Assembly: GCA_910585615.1 (NCBI GenBank)
Contig: CAJUFO010000001.1
Span: 1 to 64,000, forward strand
Source of the DNA: an uncultured Acetatifactor sp.
GTDB lineage: Bacteria; Bacillota; Clostridia; Lachnospirales; Lachnospiraceae
DNA: 64,000 nucleotides
Direction of reading: 5' to 3'
A program made the translations under genes and the position numbers. This document shows positions 23,517 through 32,942 of this stretch, in pieces. Each line of letters begins with the position of its first letter. Position 1 is the stretch's first letter. The notes beneath the pieces were generated by a model. That model ran no database searches and was not told the origin of the DNA. It worked only from the letters and a program-made list of their open reading frames with translations.

Positions 23517-24408
23517 TACGTGTCATCCCTCCTCCGCTCTTACCGTAAACAAACACCAGAATACTTACCGCCGTAGTCACCACTGCCTGGCACAGATTGA
23601 TTGCAGCGCCGTAGCCAAACTTGAACTCTTTGAAGGCCTTCGTATATCCATAGTAGTTGATTACCATCGTCGCATTGTTAGGACCACCCTCAGTCAGCAT
23701 GAAAACCACATCGAATACGCCGATTGCAGCAATGACTGAATTAAGGGTACAGAACCAGATATAAGGCTTCAGCAGCGGGAAGGTAATCTTTGTAAATACC
23801 TGAAAGCCGTTAGCGCCGTCAATCCGGGCCGCCTCCTGATATTCCGGCGAGACAGACTGCAGTCCTGCCAGATACATCATCATGTAATAGCCAAGACCCT
23901 GCCAGATCGTGACAAACATCACACTGGGCATGGCCAATCTCTTCATGGAGAAAAAGCCCTGAGGGATATCGATAAGCCCCAAATCCAACAATACATTATT
24001 TATAATGCCCTGGGGGCCCATCAGGAAGCTCCACATGATGGAGGTCGCCACCGCAGAAGTGACTACCGGAATATAATATAAAGTGCGGAATAAGCCAACG
24101 CCCTTCACTTTCCGATTCAGCAGAAGCGCCAATAAAATAGATAAAATCTGAATGATTGGCACAATGATTACAAAAGTAACGGAATTCTTTACCGCTATCC
24201 AGAATACCCTGTCTTTAAAAAGCTTCTGGAAATTACCAAGCCCTACAAATTCCGTCTTGCCCAGGCCGCCGGAATAATTCATCAGCGTAATGACCAAGCT
24301 GGCAATGATTGGATAAACCGTGAAAATCAGCACCAGAATCAATGACGGCATCATGAACAGATAGGCCCACATCGTCCTTCTGGCAATCAATTTTGAACGC
24401 TTCTTCAA
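23509..24408 (-). CDS. sugar ABC permease, MalF type (299 aa)
   Basis: CUT1 importer permease: residues YLFMMPSLILVLIFTVYPII begin TM1, and the EAA loop is EYQEAARIDGANGFQVFTKITFPLL. The start is TTG at 24408 with AAGGAGG eight bases upstream. An ATG at 24468 lies inside the terminator hairpin after the binding-protein gene and lacks a site, so it is rejected. Works with the MalG-type permease and the lipoprotein binding protein. Confidence 0.9.
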   Translation of the reverse strand: MKKRSKLIARRTMWAYLFMMPSLILVLIFTVYPIIASLVITLMNYSGGLGKTEFVGLGNFQKLFKDRVFWIAVKNSVTFVIIVPIIQILSILLALLLNRKVKGVGLFRTLYYIPVVTSAVATSIMWSFLMGPQGIINNVLLDLGLIDIPQGFFSMKRLAMPSVMFVTIWQGLGYYMMMYLAGLQSVSPEYQEAARIDGANGFQVFTKITFPLLKPYIWFCTLNSVIAAIGVFDVVFMLTEGGPNNATMVINYYGYTKAFKEFKFGYGAAINLCQAVVTTAVSILVFVYGKSGGGMTRNE

Positions 24409-24453
24409 ACCAGCATACCCTCCTTCCCAACAAATACCGCCTGACTTTAGGTG

Positions 24454-24489
24454 AAAAAACTGCCGCACGAAGAATCATGCGGCAGTTTC
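24454..24489 (-). terminator. terminator/attenuator between binding protein and permeases
   Basis: AAACTGCCGCA and TGCGGCAGTTT pair around a short loop, followed by TTTTTT on the minus strand. Placed between the solute-binding-protein gene and the permease genes, it would make binding-protein mRNA more abundant than permease mRNA. Confidence 0.8.
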
Positions 24490-24523
24490 CTCCTCTTTCA
24501 TCCTGCCATTTTATGTTTCCAAT

Positions 24524-25870
24524 TTAGTTTGCACCTGCTTCTTCAAGCAAAGTCTTGCAATCGCCCTCATAAGTAGCAAAGATTTCCTCTATGTCCTCAT
24601 CGTTAGTGATAACAGCGCTTGCCGCATTATTGATAGCGGAGATATATTCGCTTCCATTCGTCAGACCGATGGTAAAGTCTGCGGAATACAGATTGGACTC
24701 AGCAGCCATGGCGGTCGCCCGACCCAGCAAAGTATCCATATCGGACTTAAAGAACTCGTCCTCGCTTGCCTTGGTGGTGGAAGGGAAGATTGCAACTTCC
24801 TTACAGAAAAGCAGCTGGCTCTCATCGTTGGTGATGTAGTTAGCGAAATCAATGGCTTCCTTCACATGCTTGCTTGCCTTGGGCACTACTACGTTCATCA
24901 GAGGATTGGTGGATAGTCCGGCCTTACCTACCAGAGGCTTTGCCACTTCCGTCTTGGCAGCCACATCGGGAGCCTCATCGCTGACTCTGTTCACGGATAC
25001 TGCAGATGCGGAAATCATGCCCAGCTTCTCCGTCTCGTACAGCTGCAGACAGGTGGTCCAGTCGCCCCATCCTTCCTTCGGCAGAACGCCCTTGTCGACC
25101 AGCTCTTTATATCTGAGCAACAGGGCCTTGTTCTCATCGTTATTCCAGGTCACTTCGGTCAAATCGTCGCTGATGATATCCATGTCGTCCAAGAACAGCA
25201 TATTGCAGTAAGCGTTCGGCATAAAGAGGTAGGAACCGGTCTTATTATAGAAGTCCTCGGCCATGCCCAACGCTTCCTCATAGGTGCTCGGAGGAGTCTC
25301 AATGCCGGCCATTTCAAGCAATTCCGTGTTGTATGCCAAGACTGCCGGGGTGCCGTACCAGGGGAATGCCCAGATAGAATCACCAGTCTTACAGGCTTCC
25401 CACTGTCCCGGAATGTAAATGCTCTTCTGCTCCTCTGTCGCTTCTGCATTCAAATCTACCAGAGCATCCAGGCCTACCATGGTCAAAGCCTGGCTGGTAT
25501 TTAAGTTGACTACATCAGGCGCATTACCGGCGGCAGCAGAAGTGCTCAGCTTATCGTTAATGGCATCCTGAGGCATATCCACCCACTTAATGGTGACATT
25601 GGGATGGTCAGCGGTGTAAGCATCAAACCGCGCATTGAAATAGTCATCAAAGGTGGGGGACAGGGAAATCGTCCAGAACTCCAGTGTAATGGGATCCGCC
25701 GATTCCTCAGGCTCTACAGACGCTTCACTTTCTACCCCCCCGGTCTCTTCCTCGACCTTGGGAGCAGAGCCCTCCTCCGATTTATTGGATGACGCGTCGT
25801 TGCCGCAACCGGAAAGCAGGGATATTGCCATTGCCGCACTGAGCAATAGTCCAGTCAATTTTCTTTTCAT
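24524..25870 (-). CDS. extracellular sugar-binding lipoprotein (448 aa)
   Basis: CUT1-family solute-binding protein. Signal peptide MKRKLTGLLLSAAMAISLLS then a lipobox cysteine at residue 22 (LLSGC), so it is anchored outside the membrane. An acidic Ser/Glu-rich linker (about 25-60) follows, then the binding fold (ITLEFWTISLSPTFDDYFN). AGGAGG lies seven bases before the ATG chosen. It supplies the two permeases downstream; the ligand cannot be read from sequence, though the neighbouring NagA and ROK kinase suggest an amino-sugar-containing compound. Confidence 0.92.
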   Translation of the reverse strand: MKRKLTGLLLSAAMAISLLSGCGNDASSNKSEEGSAPKVEEETGGVESEASVEPEESADPITLEFWTISLSPTFDDYFNARFDAYTADHPNVTIKWVDMPQDAINDKLSTSAAAGNAPDVVNLNTSQALTMVGLDALVDLNAEATEEQKSIYIPGQWEACKTGDSIWAFPWYGTPAVLAYNTELLEMAGIETPPSTYEEALGMAEDFYNKTGSYLFMPNAYCNMLFLDDMDIISDDLTEVTWNNDENKALLLRYKELVDKGVLPKEGWGDWTTCLQLYETEKLGMISASAVSVNRVSDEAPDVAAKTEVAKPLVGKAGLSTNPLMNVVVPKASKHVKEAIDFANYITNDESQLLFCKEVAIFPSTTKASEDEFFKSDMDTLLGRATAMAAESNLYSADFTIGLTNGSEYISAINNAASAVITNDEDIEEIFATYEGDCKTLLEEAGAN

Positions 25871-25938
25871 GTTTTGTTCCTCCTCTTTCAATACTTGTCA
25901 GGTTTGTGCACTTTTCCTTAATAATTACTAAAAAATGC

Positions 25939-25991
25939 ATATTTACTGTAAATATTATCATCATTATAACCTTGAGATCCGCAAAAATCAA
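25939..25991 (-). promoter_or_regulatory. transporter promoter with palindromic operator
   Basis: Minus-strand TTGATT (25986-25991), 17-base spacer, TATAAT (25963-25968). Over the expected start of transcription is a perfect palindrome of 8-base arms about one base, ATATTTAC-T-GTAAATAT (25939-25955), which looks like an operator for a dimeric repressor. Confidence 0.6.
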
Positions 25992-26126
25992 TGTGAAAAA
26001 TAAATACGGTAATTGTCTTTTTTTAATCTTTTTCCATTTTTTTGACAAATTATTCTTTTTCTTTATTATTGTTCGTAAAGCACAGCTGCGCCTCAATGCC
26101 CCAACAGGGTATCCGCCGGGGCTTCC

Positions 26127-27533
26127 TCAAATAAAATCCGCACCCAGCTCTACCATGCGCTCCCGCACCCGCGCTCCGTCAAGTCGGGTCGGTTCTACTC
26201 CCGCGCGGAGAGCCATCGCCGCCGCGATTCCGGCAGCCTCTCCCATGCTCCGGCAGCAAACCTGAATCCGGATGGCGGATTGGGCAACAAAATCAGCGCC
26301 GGCACAGCGGCCCGCCACCAAAAGATTGTCCAGATTCCGCACCACCAGACATCCATAAGGAATCTCATACCATGGCTTTCGGGTATCGCCCTGGGGCTTA
26401 TCGTCCGAAAACAGATTGGCCATCCCATGGATATCTACGGGATAATTGGCCTGGCTGATGTGATCGGGGAATTTCTTCTGGGACAGCAGGTCATGGGCGG
26501 TCAGCTCATATCGGGTATGCACCCGCCTGCTTTCCCTGATTCCCACCATGGAAGCTACGGAAGAGACATATGCATTCTCACAGCCCGGGAAATATTTTCT
26601 GTAGAACTTCAGCTGGCGCAGGATTGCCTTTTTGCCCTCCAGCAATACGGATGTCAGCTGCAAAGGATCGGTTGCATTGGTATAATCAAAGAACTCCGGA
26701 TTGTTCAGCGCTATCGTATCGTCCCTGCCCACGACGCCAAAAAGCTGCCAGTACTCCAGATCCTGAGCAATCAAATCGCCGTTTTCCATTGCCTGGCAGA
26801 ACAGAGGCTGCAATACGCCTTTTCCGACTCTGGAAACAGCGGCATAAATATTGCGCTCCCCCTTCTTAGCGGAGTAGGCGCTCCAATCCATAGGGAAGCT
26901 GTCAAAAAAGGCTCCCAGCTTATCCAGATCCACACCGCCCACCATATAGCGCAGGGACATGGGCTGGTTGATGCCGGTCTGAGGCTGGCCCGCCTCAAAA
27001 CCTGCCCCCGCGGCCGCTGACAGAGAGCCGTCTCCCGTACAATCGACAAAGACCTTCCCTTCTATTTTATGGATACCGTCACGGCATGCCACATAGATTG
27101 CGGAAATCCTGCCGTCCTTTTGATCGGCGCCGCAGACGGTCGCCTGCAGCAGCAGCTTTACGCCGCTGTCCTGGCACATCTGTTCCAGAACCGCACCCAG
27201 GACCAGGGGATCGAAATCGTAGCCCTCCCTCATCTGAGCGCCGTATTCGTCCAGCCGTCTAGTCAGCTCACTATCCAGATAGGAGCATCTGGGTTCCGGC
27301 TCCCCTTCTTCCCGAACCTCTGTCATCCGCACCGTCATCATAGGTACGACCAGGCCGGCCACCGGGGTGCCGCCCAAACCTCCCATAGCCTCCACCAAAA
27401 GGACCTCGGCTCCTTCCTTTGCCGCCGCAATCGCCGCAAAAGCGCCGGCAGTTCCGCCTCCGCAGACTACGACCTCCGCTTCCAGCCATGTCTGCAGGCT
27501 GTCCCACTTCCCATTCACTTTCTGTCCGCTCAT
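26127..27533 (-). CDS. FAD-dependent oxidoreductase (468 aa)
   Basis: Flavoprotein of the FAD_oxidored group (pfam12831-like): TWLEAEVVVCGGGTAGAFAAIAAAKEGAEV at the N-terminus with GGGTAG for FAD, VEAMGGLGGTPVAG following, and a second FAD contact (VDCTGDGSLSAAAGAGFE). The C-terminus LLVAGRCAGADFVAQSAIR completes the fold. The start at 27533 (MSGQKVNGKWD) has GGAG closely upstream. It lies in the sugar cluster after the ROK kinase gene. It may oxidise a sugar or a uronate/polyol, unproven. Confidence 0.8.
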   Translation of the reverse strand: MSGQKVNGKWDSLQTWLEAEVVVCGGGTAGAFAAIAAAKEGAEVLLVEAMGGLGGTPVAGLVVPMMTVRMTEVREEGEPEPRCSYLDSELTRRLDEYGAQMREGYDFDPLVLGAVLEQMCQDSGVKLLLQATVCGADQKDGRISAIYVACRDGIHKIEGKVFVDCTGDGSLSAAAGAGFEAGQPQTGINQPMSLRYMVGGVDLDKLGAFFDSFPMDWSAYSAKKGERNIYAAVSRVGKGVLQPLFCQAMENGDLIAQDLEYWQLFGVVGRDDTIALNNPEFFDYTNATDPLQLTSVLLEGKKAILRQLKFYRKYFPGCENAYVSSVASMVGIRESRRVHTRYELTAHDLLSQKKFPDHISQANYPVDIHGMANLFSDDKPQGDTRKPWYEIPYGCLVVRNLDNLLVAGRCAGADFVAQSAIRIQVCCRSMGEAAGIAAAMALRAGVEPTRLDGARVRERMVELGADFI

Positions 27534-27590
27534 CTTCTCTCCATTCCTGCGCTGCTTTGCCGCGCAAATCCATAGGCCGACCATAACCCT

Positions 27591-28496
27591 TCAGATGGTA
27601 CCCAGCAGCGCCGCGCCAATCAGGCCGCCGTTTCCCTCTAATGCCGTCGTGCGCACCACCGACTCCGGCAGCAGATAGGGTGCCAGCAGGCCAAGCAGAT
27701 AATCTCCCTGCAGGGAAATGCCGCCGGAAAGCACCGTTACCTCCGGCTGGAAAATATGTACCATACTGTTGATTCCCATCGCCAGAATCCTGGCATACTC
27801 CTGCAGCACCTCCACCGCCTCCCGGCATCCCCTTTGAGCAGCGCCAAAAACCGCCATGCCGTCTACTCCTGCCGCCGTTTCCACCGCCAGCAGGCTGTCC
27901 GGCGCCGCCTCAATCTTTTTCCTCGTCATGGCAAGCAGCGCCGTGGCGGAAGCATACTCTTCAAAGCAGCCAGTCAGGCCGCAGGAACAGCGTCTGGTAG
28001 ACTGTCGGTCAAAAACAAAGTGCCCAAACTCTCCGGCTCTTCCGTTATGCCCCCGGTAAATCCGTCCGCCTATCAATATGGCACCGCCGATTCCGGTGCC
28101 GATGGTTAGGATAATGGCATCCTGACAGTCCTGGCAAGCACCTGCCATATGCTCACCGATCAGGGCACAATTGGCATCGTTGTCCAGATAGACCGGTAAT
28201 CCCAGCGGCCCAGAAAGCTTTTCCGCCAGAGGCTCGTTCTGAAAGGGCAGGTTCCCCGCCCTCACCACATAGCCCCTTTGGGAATCTACCAGGCCCGCAG
28301 AGCCGATTCCCACCGAGGAAACCGGATACCTCTCTCCCAGCTGCCGACAGGCATCGACCATGTCGGCAATCAGTTCCTGACATCTGCAGCCCATGCCGGT
28401 GGCAATCCGCATTCTCTCTATGACCCGGAAATCATCGTCTACAATACCCAGCTTGACGCTCATGCCGCCGATGTCGATACCGATTCTGTAGCTCAT
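27591..28496 (-). CDS. ROK-family sugar kinase (301 aa)
   Basis: Phosphotransferase of the ROK family without a DNA-binding domain, so a kinase. ATP-binding DIGGMSVKLGIV at the N-terminus, substrate loop NDANCALIGEH, TIGTGIGGAILIGG, and the zinc motif CSCGLTGCFEEYAS with the preceding GHNGRAGEFGH. Closest in plan to glucokinase/N-acetyl-hexosamine kinase. It overlaps the nagA-like gene by one base, so the pair could phosphorylate and deacetylate GlcNAc or ManNAc. Confidence 0.9.
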   Translation of the reverse strand: MSYRIGIDIGGMSVKLGIVDDDFRVIERMRIATGMGCRCQELIADMVDACRQLGERYPVSSVGIGSAGLVDSQRGYVVRAGNLPFQNEPLAEKLSGPLGLPVYLDNDANCALIGEHMAGACQDCQDAIILTIGTGIGGAILIGGRIYRGHNGRAGEFGHFVFDRQSTRRCSCGLTGCFEEYASATALLAMTRKKIEAAPDSLLAVETAAGVDGMAVFGAAQRGCREAVEVLQEYARILAMGINSMVHIFQPEVTVLSGGISLQGDYLLGLLAPYLLPESVVRTTALEGNGGLIGAALLGTI

Positions 28497-29647
28497 TATA
28501 TCCCCTGCTCCGTTTCCGCCTCAAAAACAAGTTTTCCGTTGACAAATACTGCTTTGATACCCAGCTTATCATCACAAACGATGATATCCGCGGCCTTTCC
28601 GATCTCCAGAGAGCCCGTCTGTACCTCTATTCCAAGGGCCCGTGCAGGATTACGCGCTCCCATCAAAGAAATCTCCTCCAGGGGAATGCCCAGCTTCCGA
28701 AGATTTTTCGCACCCTCCAGCATGCTGACACAGCTGCCCGCAATCCTGCCCTCCTGGTTCAGGCATACGCCGTCCTTGACGATCCTCAGTCTGCCGCCCA
28801 CCATATATTCGCCGTCGCCAAGACCGGACATCCTTCCTGAATCGCTGATCAGGGTAATCCTGTCCGGCCCCTTTTGACGGTATACCAGCCGCAGGATCGC
28901 CGCGTCCAGATGCACCAGATCGCAGATCATCTCGCAGGTCACCCGGTCATCGGTGAGCACCGCGCCCAGAATCCCCGTCTCCCGGTGATACAGAGGCCTC
29001 ATCGCGTTAAAGACATGAGTTGCCCGCGTCGCTCCTGCCCCAATCGCTTCCTCGCATTGTTCATAAGTAGCCTCGCTGTGTCCCAGGGAAACAGCCATGC
29101 CGCACTCTTTGGCGGTACGGATGGCCTCCAGGGCGTTTTCCCGCTCGGGCGCTATGGTCATCAGTAAAGGAAGACCACCCCCGGAAGCCGCCAGACGTTG
29201 GACGTTTTCAGGTGTACAGTCAATCCCGGGCGCCGTCATCGCGCCGGACCGATTATGGGAAATAAAGGGGCCCTCCAAATGCATGCCCAGGATTTTAGCG
29301 CCCCCGGAAGTCTTCCCGGCCTCCCGCCTGATATTGCGCTGAGCCGCCTCAATCTCCTCCAACGGCAGCGACCGGATGGTGGGAGCCACGCCGGTAATGC
29401 CCTGGACGGCCAGCCACCTTCTCGCTTTCTCGAAATCCTCATCCGCCGCCGCGAACTCCACATCCACGCTTCCATGGTTATGGGTATCGATAAAGCCCGG
29501 CATCACATACAGGCCTGTGGCGTCAAAATCCCCGTCCGGGCCTTCCTGTGCCGAAAAAGCGGCAATTTTTCCCTCCGCCACACACAGATCCGCAGAAACA
29601 AAACGGTCATCCTCTCCTCGCAGCACCCATCCGTTTCTTATGTTCAT
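28496..29647 (-). CDS. nagA: N-acetylglucosamine-6-phosphate deacetylase (383 aa)
   Basis: Amidohydrolase of the NagA family: GLYVMPGFIDTHNHGSVDVEF holds the metal HxH-like motif, HLEGPFISHNRSGAM carries the metal Glu, then GHSEATYEQC and THVFNAMRPLYHRETGIL the two metal His, and ISDSGRMSG the catalytic Asp. Deacetylates GlcNAc-6-P in the cytoplasm. The start at 29647 has GGAG six bases upstream. It is located next to the ROK kinase, which fits an amino-sugar route. No NagB deaminase is in the window. Confidence 0.92.
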   Translation of the reverse strand: MNIRNGWVLRGEDDRFVSADLCVAEGKIAAFSAQEGPDGDFDATGLYVMPGFIDTHNHGSVDVEFAAADEDFEKARRWLAVQGITGVAPTIRSLPLEEIEAAQRNIRREAGKTSGGAKILGMHLEGPFISHNRSGAMTAPGIDCTPENVQRLAASGGGLPLLMTIAPERENALEAIRTAKECGMAVSLGHSEATYEQCEEAIGAGATRATHVFNAMRPLYHRETGILGAVLTDDRVTCEMICDLVHLDAAILRLVYRQKGPDRITLISDSGRMSGLGDGEYMVGGRLRIVKDGVCLNQEGRIAGSCVSMLEGAKNLRKLGIPLEEISLMGARNPARALGIEVQTGSLEIGKAADIIVCDDKLGIKAVFVNGKLVFEAETEQGI

Positions 29648-29689
29648 TGTTTTCTCCATTTCTGCGCCAACCCTGCGCATCGTAAGCTT

Positions 29690-30559
29690 CTATGCCAGAT
29701 CGCCGATCATGCGCCGCATGTTTTCCGTACCAATCTCAATCGCCTCGATGACCGGCTCCATCCCTTCAAATTCAAGAGAAAGATAGCCGTCGTAACCGGA
29801 TGCCTTAATCGCGGAAATAATCTGGAAGGTAGGTACATCTCCGTGTCCGAAAATCGTGCCCCTGCGATAGCTGCCTCCCCGGGAGCGGCCAAAGCCCCTG
29901 CCCGGCGCATAGGACATGCCGGATCGAATCAATACATCCTTGGCATGGACATGGACAATGAGGTCCAGCAGCTTGGAAACGGCCACGGCACAATTCTCGT
30001 CCGCGCTGCCGAAATTGCCGATATCGCACAGAAATCCGTAATTAGGATGATCGACGGCGGTAAACAGCTCCAGCATCCTGTCGCTGTCCTGCAGCAGGTT
30101 CCCATGATTCTCCGTACAGGTGCGCACGCCCCTGCTCTTGGCATATTCCGCCACTCTGGCAATGACTGGCGCCACCTTTTCGATTACGTTTTTATACGTC
30201 CTGATGCCATTGTATCCCTCATAATAGCCATAGGCCACATCATGGCGCAGCAGCGGTATCCCGCATTCCGCCGCAATATCGATATGCCTGCAGATACGCT
30301 CTACCGCGGCTTCCGGATCCGCGCAGAAAAAATCGGCTCCTGTGGTATAAATGGGCACCTCCAGCCCTATCTCTCTGGCATGGGCCGTCAGAGCCAGGGC
30401 AAATTCCCTGGGAGAGCTGCCGTTCGGCGTCGTATCGTCCATCAAGAGTTCCACACCGTCGCAGCCCAGCTCTTTGGTCTTGTCAATTGCGTCAAAATGG
30501 GTAAAATTGCCCCCTCTGTATAATTGGGAATAACTATATGTACTGATACAGCTTTTCAT
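29690..30559 (-). CDS. sugar phosphate isomerase/epimerase (289 aa)
   Basis: AP-endonuclease-2-like TIM barrel: MKSCISTYSYSQLYRGG at the N-terminus, GCDGVELLMDDTT (metal Glu), RTCTENHGNLLQD, GFLCDIGNFGSAD and IVHVHAKDVLI. The C-terminus GYDGYLSLEFEGMEP is typical. Such enzymes epimerise, isomerise or dehydrate keto-sugars. It follows the Gfo/Idh/MocA dehydrogenase gene by 22 bases; this pairing is also used in 3-keto-glycoside routes. Confidence 0.85.
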   Translation of the reverse strand: MKSCISTYSYSQLYRGGNFTHFDAIDKTKELGCDGVELLMDDTTPNGSSPREFALALTAHAREIGLEVPIYTTGADFFCADPEAAVERICRHIDIAAECGIPLLRHDVAYGYYEGYNGIRTYKNVIEKVAPVIARVAEYAKSRGVRTCTENHGNLLQDSDRMLELFTAVDHPNYGFLCDIGNFGSADENCAVAVSKLLDLIVHVHAKDVLIRSGMSYAPGRGFGRSRGGSYRRGTIFGHGDVPTFQIISAIKASGYDGYLSLEFEGMEPVIEAIEIGTENMRRMIGDLA

Positions 30560-30581
30560 GTCCTCTCCTCCTTGTCCTTCC

Positions 30582-31625
30582 TTACAGGATTATTTCTTTC
30601 TTCGCTTCCGCGGAATCGTAGATGGCCTGCAGCATGCTCTGCATCTGTACCGCCTGCTCTATGGGATATTTCGTATTCCGGTCCCCTGCCAGAGCATGCT
30701 CCGCGAAATGCTCGATTTCCAGCAGAAACTTATTGTTGCTCTCAAAAACAGTGATGCCGTCAGTGCTCAGATGATCGTTGCGCTCTCCGTAAATCGTCAG
30801 CGGCTCCAGATTCACGCCTGCCCTGGCGCCACAGATAATGGTCTCTTCCTTCGCTTCCGCATTCAGGGCCCAGCTGGCCTCAAAAAGCATCACCGCGCCG
30901 TTTTCAAAATGGATGACGCCTGCGCCGGAATCCTCGCAGTCGAACTGATTGTCAGGGCAGGGAGTCCCCATCCAACGGCCTACGCCCTTTGTCTGATAAT
31001 CGCCGATTTTATGAAAAACATTAGCAGATACCCTTACCGGCTTCGGGGTTCCCATCAGATACCAGGCCGCATCGATACGATGAATGCCGATATCGATCAC
31101 AGGGCCGCCGCCGGAGGTCTTATGGTCGGTAAACCAGCCGAAGGGCGTACCTCTGCGCCGGATTGCGGATGTCTTGGCATAATATACTTCACCCAGCTCA
31201 CCCCGTTCATACATATCACGCACATACATATTTTCATAGCCGAAACGGGAAGGCACTGCCAGCATGAATACGACCCCTGCTTCCTCCACGACCTTTTTCA
31301 TCTCCAGAGCCTGGGAAAGATTCAGCGCCAAGGGCTTTTCGCACAGCACATGTTTGCCGGCCTTCGCCGCCGCAATACATGCCGGCGCATGGGCATTATT
31401 CCAGGTACAGATATCAACGGCATCGATATCCGCTTTCTCCAGCATCTCCTCCACAGAAGCATAGACCTGCTCGATGCCATATTTACGGGCAGTCTCCTGC
31501 GCACGCTCAAAATTGATATCGCAGACTGCCGTGGGCACGGCGTTCTTGCAGTCCTTGTATGCGGGCAGATGCGCATTGTTCGCAATATTGCCGGCACCTA
31601 CGATTCCGATTTTCAGTTTTTCCAT
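30582..31625 (-). CDS. Gfo/Idh/MocA family NAD(P)-dependent sugar dehydrogenase (347 aa)
   Basis: First gene of the leftward sugar series. GIVGAGNIANNAHLPAYKD holds the dinucleotide GxGxxA motif, then DAVDICTWNNAHAPACIAAAKAGKHVLCEKPLALN with the conserved EKP lysine, and GPVIDIGIHRIDAAWYLMG with the catalytic Asp/His. The start is 31625, six bases after GGAG. It could oxidise C3 or another hydroxyl of the imported sugar. Confidence 0.9.
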   Translation of the reverse strand: MEKLKIGIVGAGNIANNAHLPAYKDCKNAVPTAVCDINFERAQETARKYGIEQVYASVEEMLEKADIDAVDICTWNNAHAPACIAAAKAGKHVLCEKPLALNLSQALEMKKVVEEAGVVFMLAVPSRFGYENMYVRDMYERGELGEVYYAKTSAIRRRGTPFGWFTDHKTSGGGPVIDIGIHRIDAAWYLMGTPKPVRVSANVFHKIGDYQTKGVGRWMGTPCPDNQFDCEDSGAGVIHFENGAVMLFEASWALNAEAKEETIICGARAGVNLEPLTIYGERNDHLSTDGITVFESNNKFLLEIEHFAEHALAGDRNTKYPIEQAVQMQSMLQAIYDSAEAKKEIIL

Positions 31626-31814
31626 ATTCCGCTCCATTTCTGCGTTGCCTGCTGCGCATAACAAGCTTGCGGCAGGCAACGCGCAGACACAAACCTGTGA
31701 GATAGATTTGGACTGGCCTCCAAAAGTCAAGGCTCTTCCGCCTTTATCTTACCCTTTACTCCTCCCGCCACGCAATGCCAAAAACAGTTATATTTATTGT
31801 CATTTTTTTGTTTA

Positions 31815-31843
31815 TTGACTTTGTTCCTTTTGTGCATTATAAT
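31815..31843 (+). promoter_or_regulatory. araC-type gene promoter
   Basis: TTGACT (31815-31820), exactly 17 bases, TATAAT (31838-31843). It starts a leader of about 85 bases that includes the four-codon frame ATG TTA CTA TAG at 31910-31921 just before the regulator gene. Confidence 0.75.
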
Positions 31844-31935
31844 GAGAATGGTTCCTAAATAGACTTTTAAATCCTCCAACTATGGTGAAATTGCTTTAAA
31901 AAGGACGGGATGTTACTATAGAAAATTATGTAGAA

Positions 31936-32853
31936 TTGATTCATGAAGACAGCAGCGCCAAACAAAAAAAGCGTTACCATCTCAATGTGGATTATTTTTC
32001 CTCTCCGCTGACTCTGGGCTTGTTTAATATATACCAGATCAGCGATTTGGCCTGTTCTTCGGACTATGAAGTACCCAACCACAAGCAGCTCTGTTATGAG
32101 ATTTCCTATATCGTTTCCGGCGAAGGTACTTTTTATGTCAATGGAACCGCCTGGCCGGTCAAGCCCAACATGGTATTTTTTACCGGCATTTCGGATATTC
32201 ACCGCATCAAGTCCTTCCGGACCAATCCCCTGCGTTATATGTGCCTGGGCTTTACTTTCCGGGAAGAACACGCTGACTACCAGAAGTTCGAGAAGCTGCG
32301 CAGCTTGTTTTCCAGCCTCAAGAAACCTCTGGCCATCGATAATTACAATATTTTCACTCTGTTTACACTGGCTCTGAATGAAATCTCGGCTCCGGAATAT
32401 CTGGCGATGGAGATGTTTGAGTCCTATATCCGGCAAATCGTCATTTACACCTACAGGAACCTCTGTAACCAGCCCCGCAATAACTATACTACTCTTTTGG
32501 AAATGAATAATACCATGCCCTTAATCTACGAAATCACCAACTATATTGACAGCAATTTGACCAATATCAAGAAGCTCTCCGATATCAGTTCGGTATTTGA
32601 TTACAGCTATGGCTATCTTTCCAAGATTTTTTCCCAGACCATGGGCATCACGCTAAAAGGCTATTACACCCAAAGGCGCTTTGAGAAAGCGGCAGAAATG
32701 CTCAGCCAGGATATTTCCATTTCCACCATTACCGAAACCCTGCAATTTGCGGATAAGCCCTCCTTTTGCAAAGCCTTTAAGCTGTATTATCACATTGCGC
32801 CCAAGAAATACCAGCAGCTGGCGCAAAAGAAAAACGCCGGCAGCATTTCATAA
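31936..32853 (+). CDS. AraC-family regulator (305 aa)
   Basis: N-terminal cupin sensor (about 20-150; CYEISYIVSGEGTFYVNGTA) and C-terminal double HTH (about 205-300; IKKLSDISSVFDYSYGYLSK and ETLQFADKPSFCKAFKLYY). The frame has no ATG near its start; TTG 31936 is used, though it is far from the AAAGGACGG site at about 31898-31908, so the real start may be a rarer codon upstream. Divergent from the sugar operon, so most likely its activator. Confidence 0.85.
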   Translation: MIHEDSSAKQKKRYHLNVDYFSSPLTLGLFNIYQISDLACSSDYEVPNHKQLCYEISYIVSGEGTFYVNGTAWPVKPNMVFFTGISDIHRIKSFRTNPLRYMCLGFTFREEHADYQKFEKLRSLFSSLKKPLAIDNYNIFTLFTLALNEISAPEYLAMEMFESYIRQIVIYTYRNLCNQPRNNYTTLLEMNNTMPLIYEITNYIDSNLTNIKKLSDISSVFDYSYGYLSKIFSQTMGITLKGYYTQRRFEKAAEMLSQDISISTITETLQFADKPSFCKAFKLYYHIAPKKYQQLAQKKNAGSIS

Positions 32854-32942
32854 TCCATAGCTTCTGATTCCAGGTGCGCAGGATGCAGGAAAATGCGATA
32901 TCATCTCAAACACAGACACTAGGGACAAGGAATGAAGATACC

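Noticed and set aside
24409..24468. Upstream ATG start for the MalF-type permease
   Set aside because: It lies inside the terminator hairpin and has no ribosome binding site; TTG 24408 has AAGGAGG at the right distance.
29198..30523. 441-codon frame antisense to nagA and the isomerase
   Set aside because: Spans two clear genes in antisense; no start signal or family motif.
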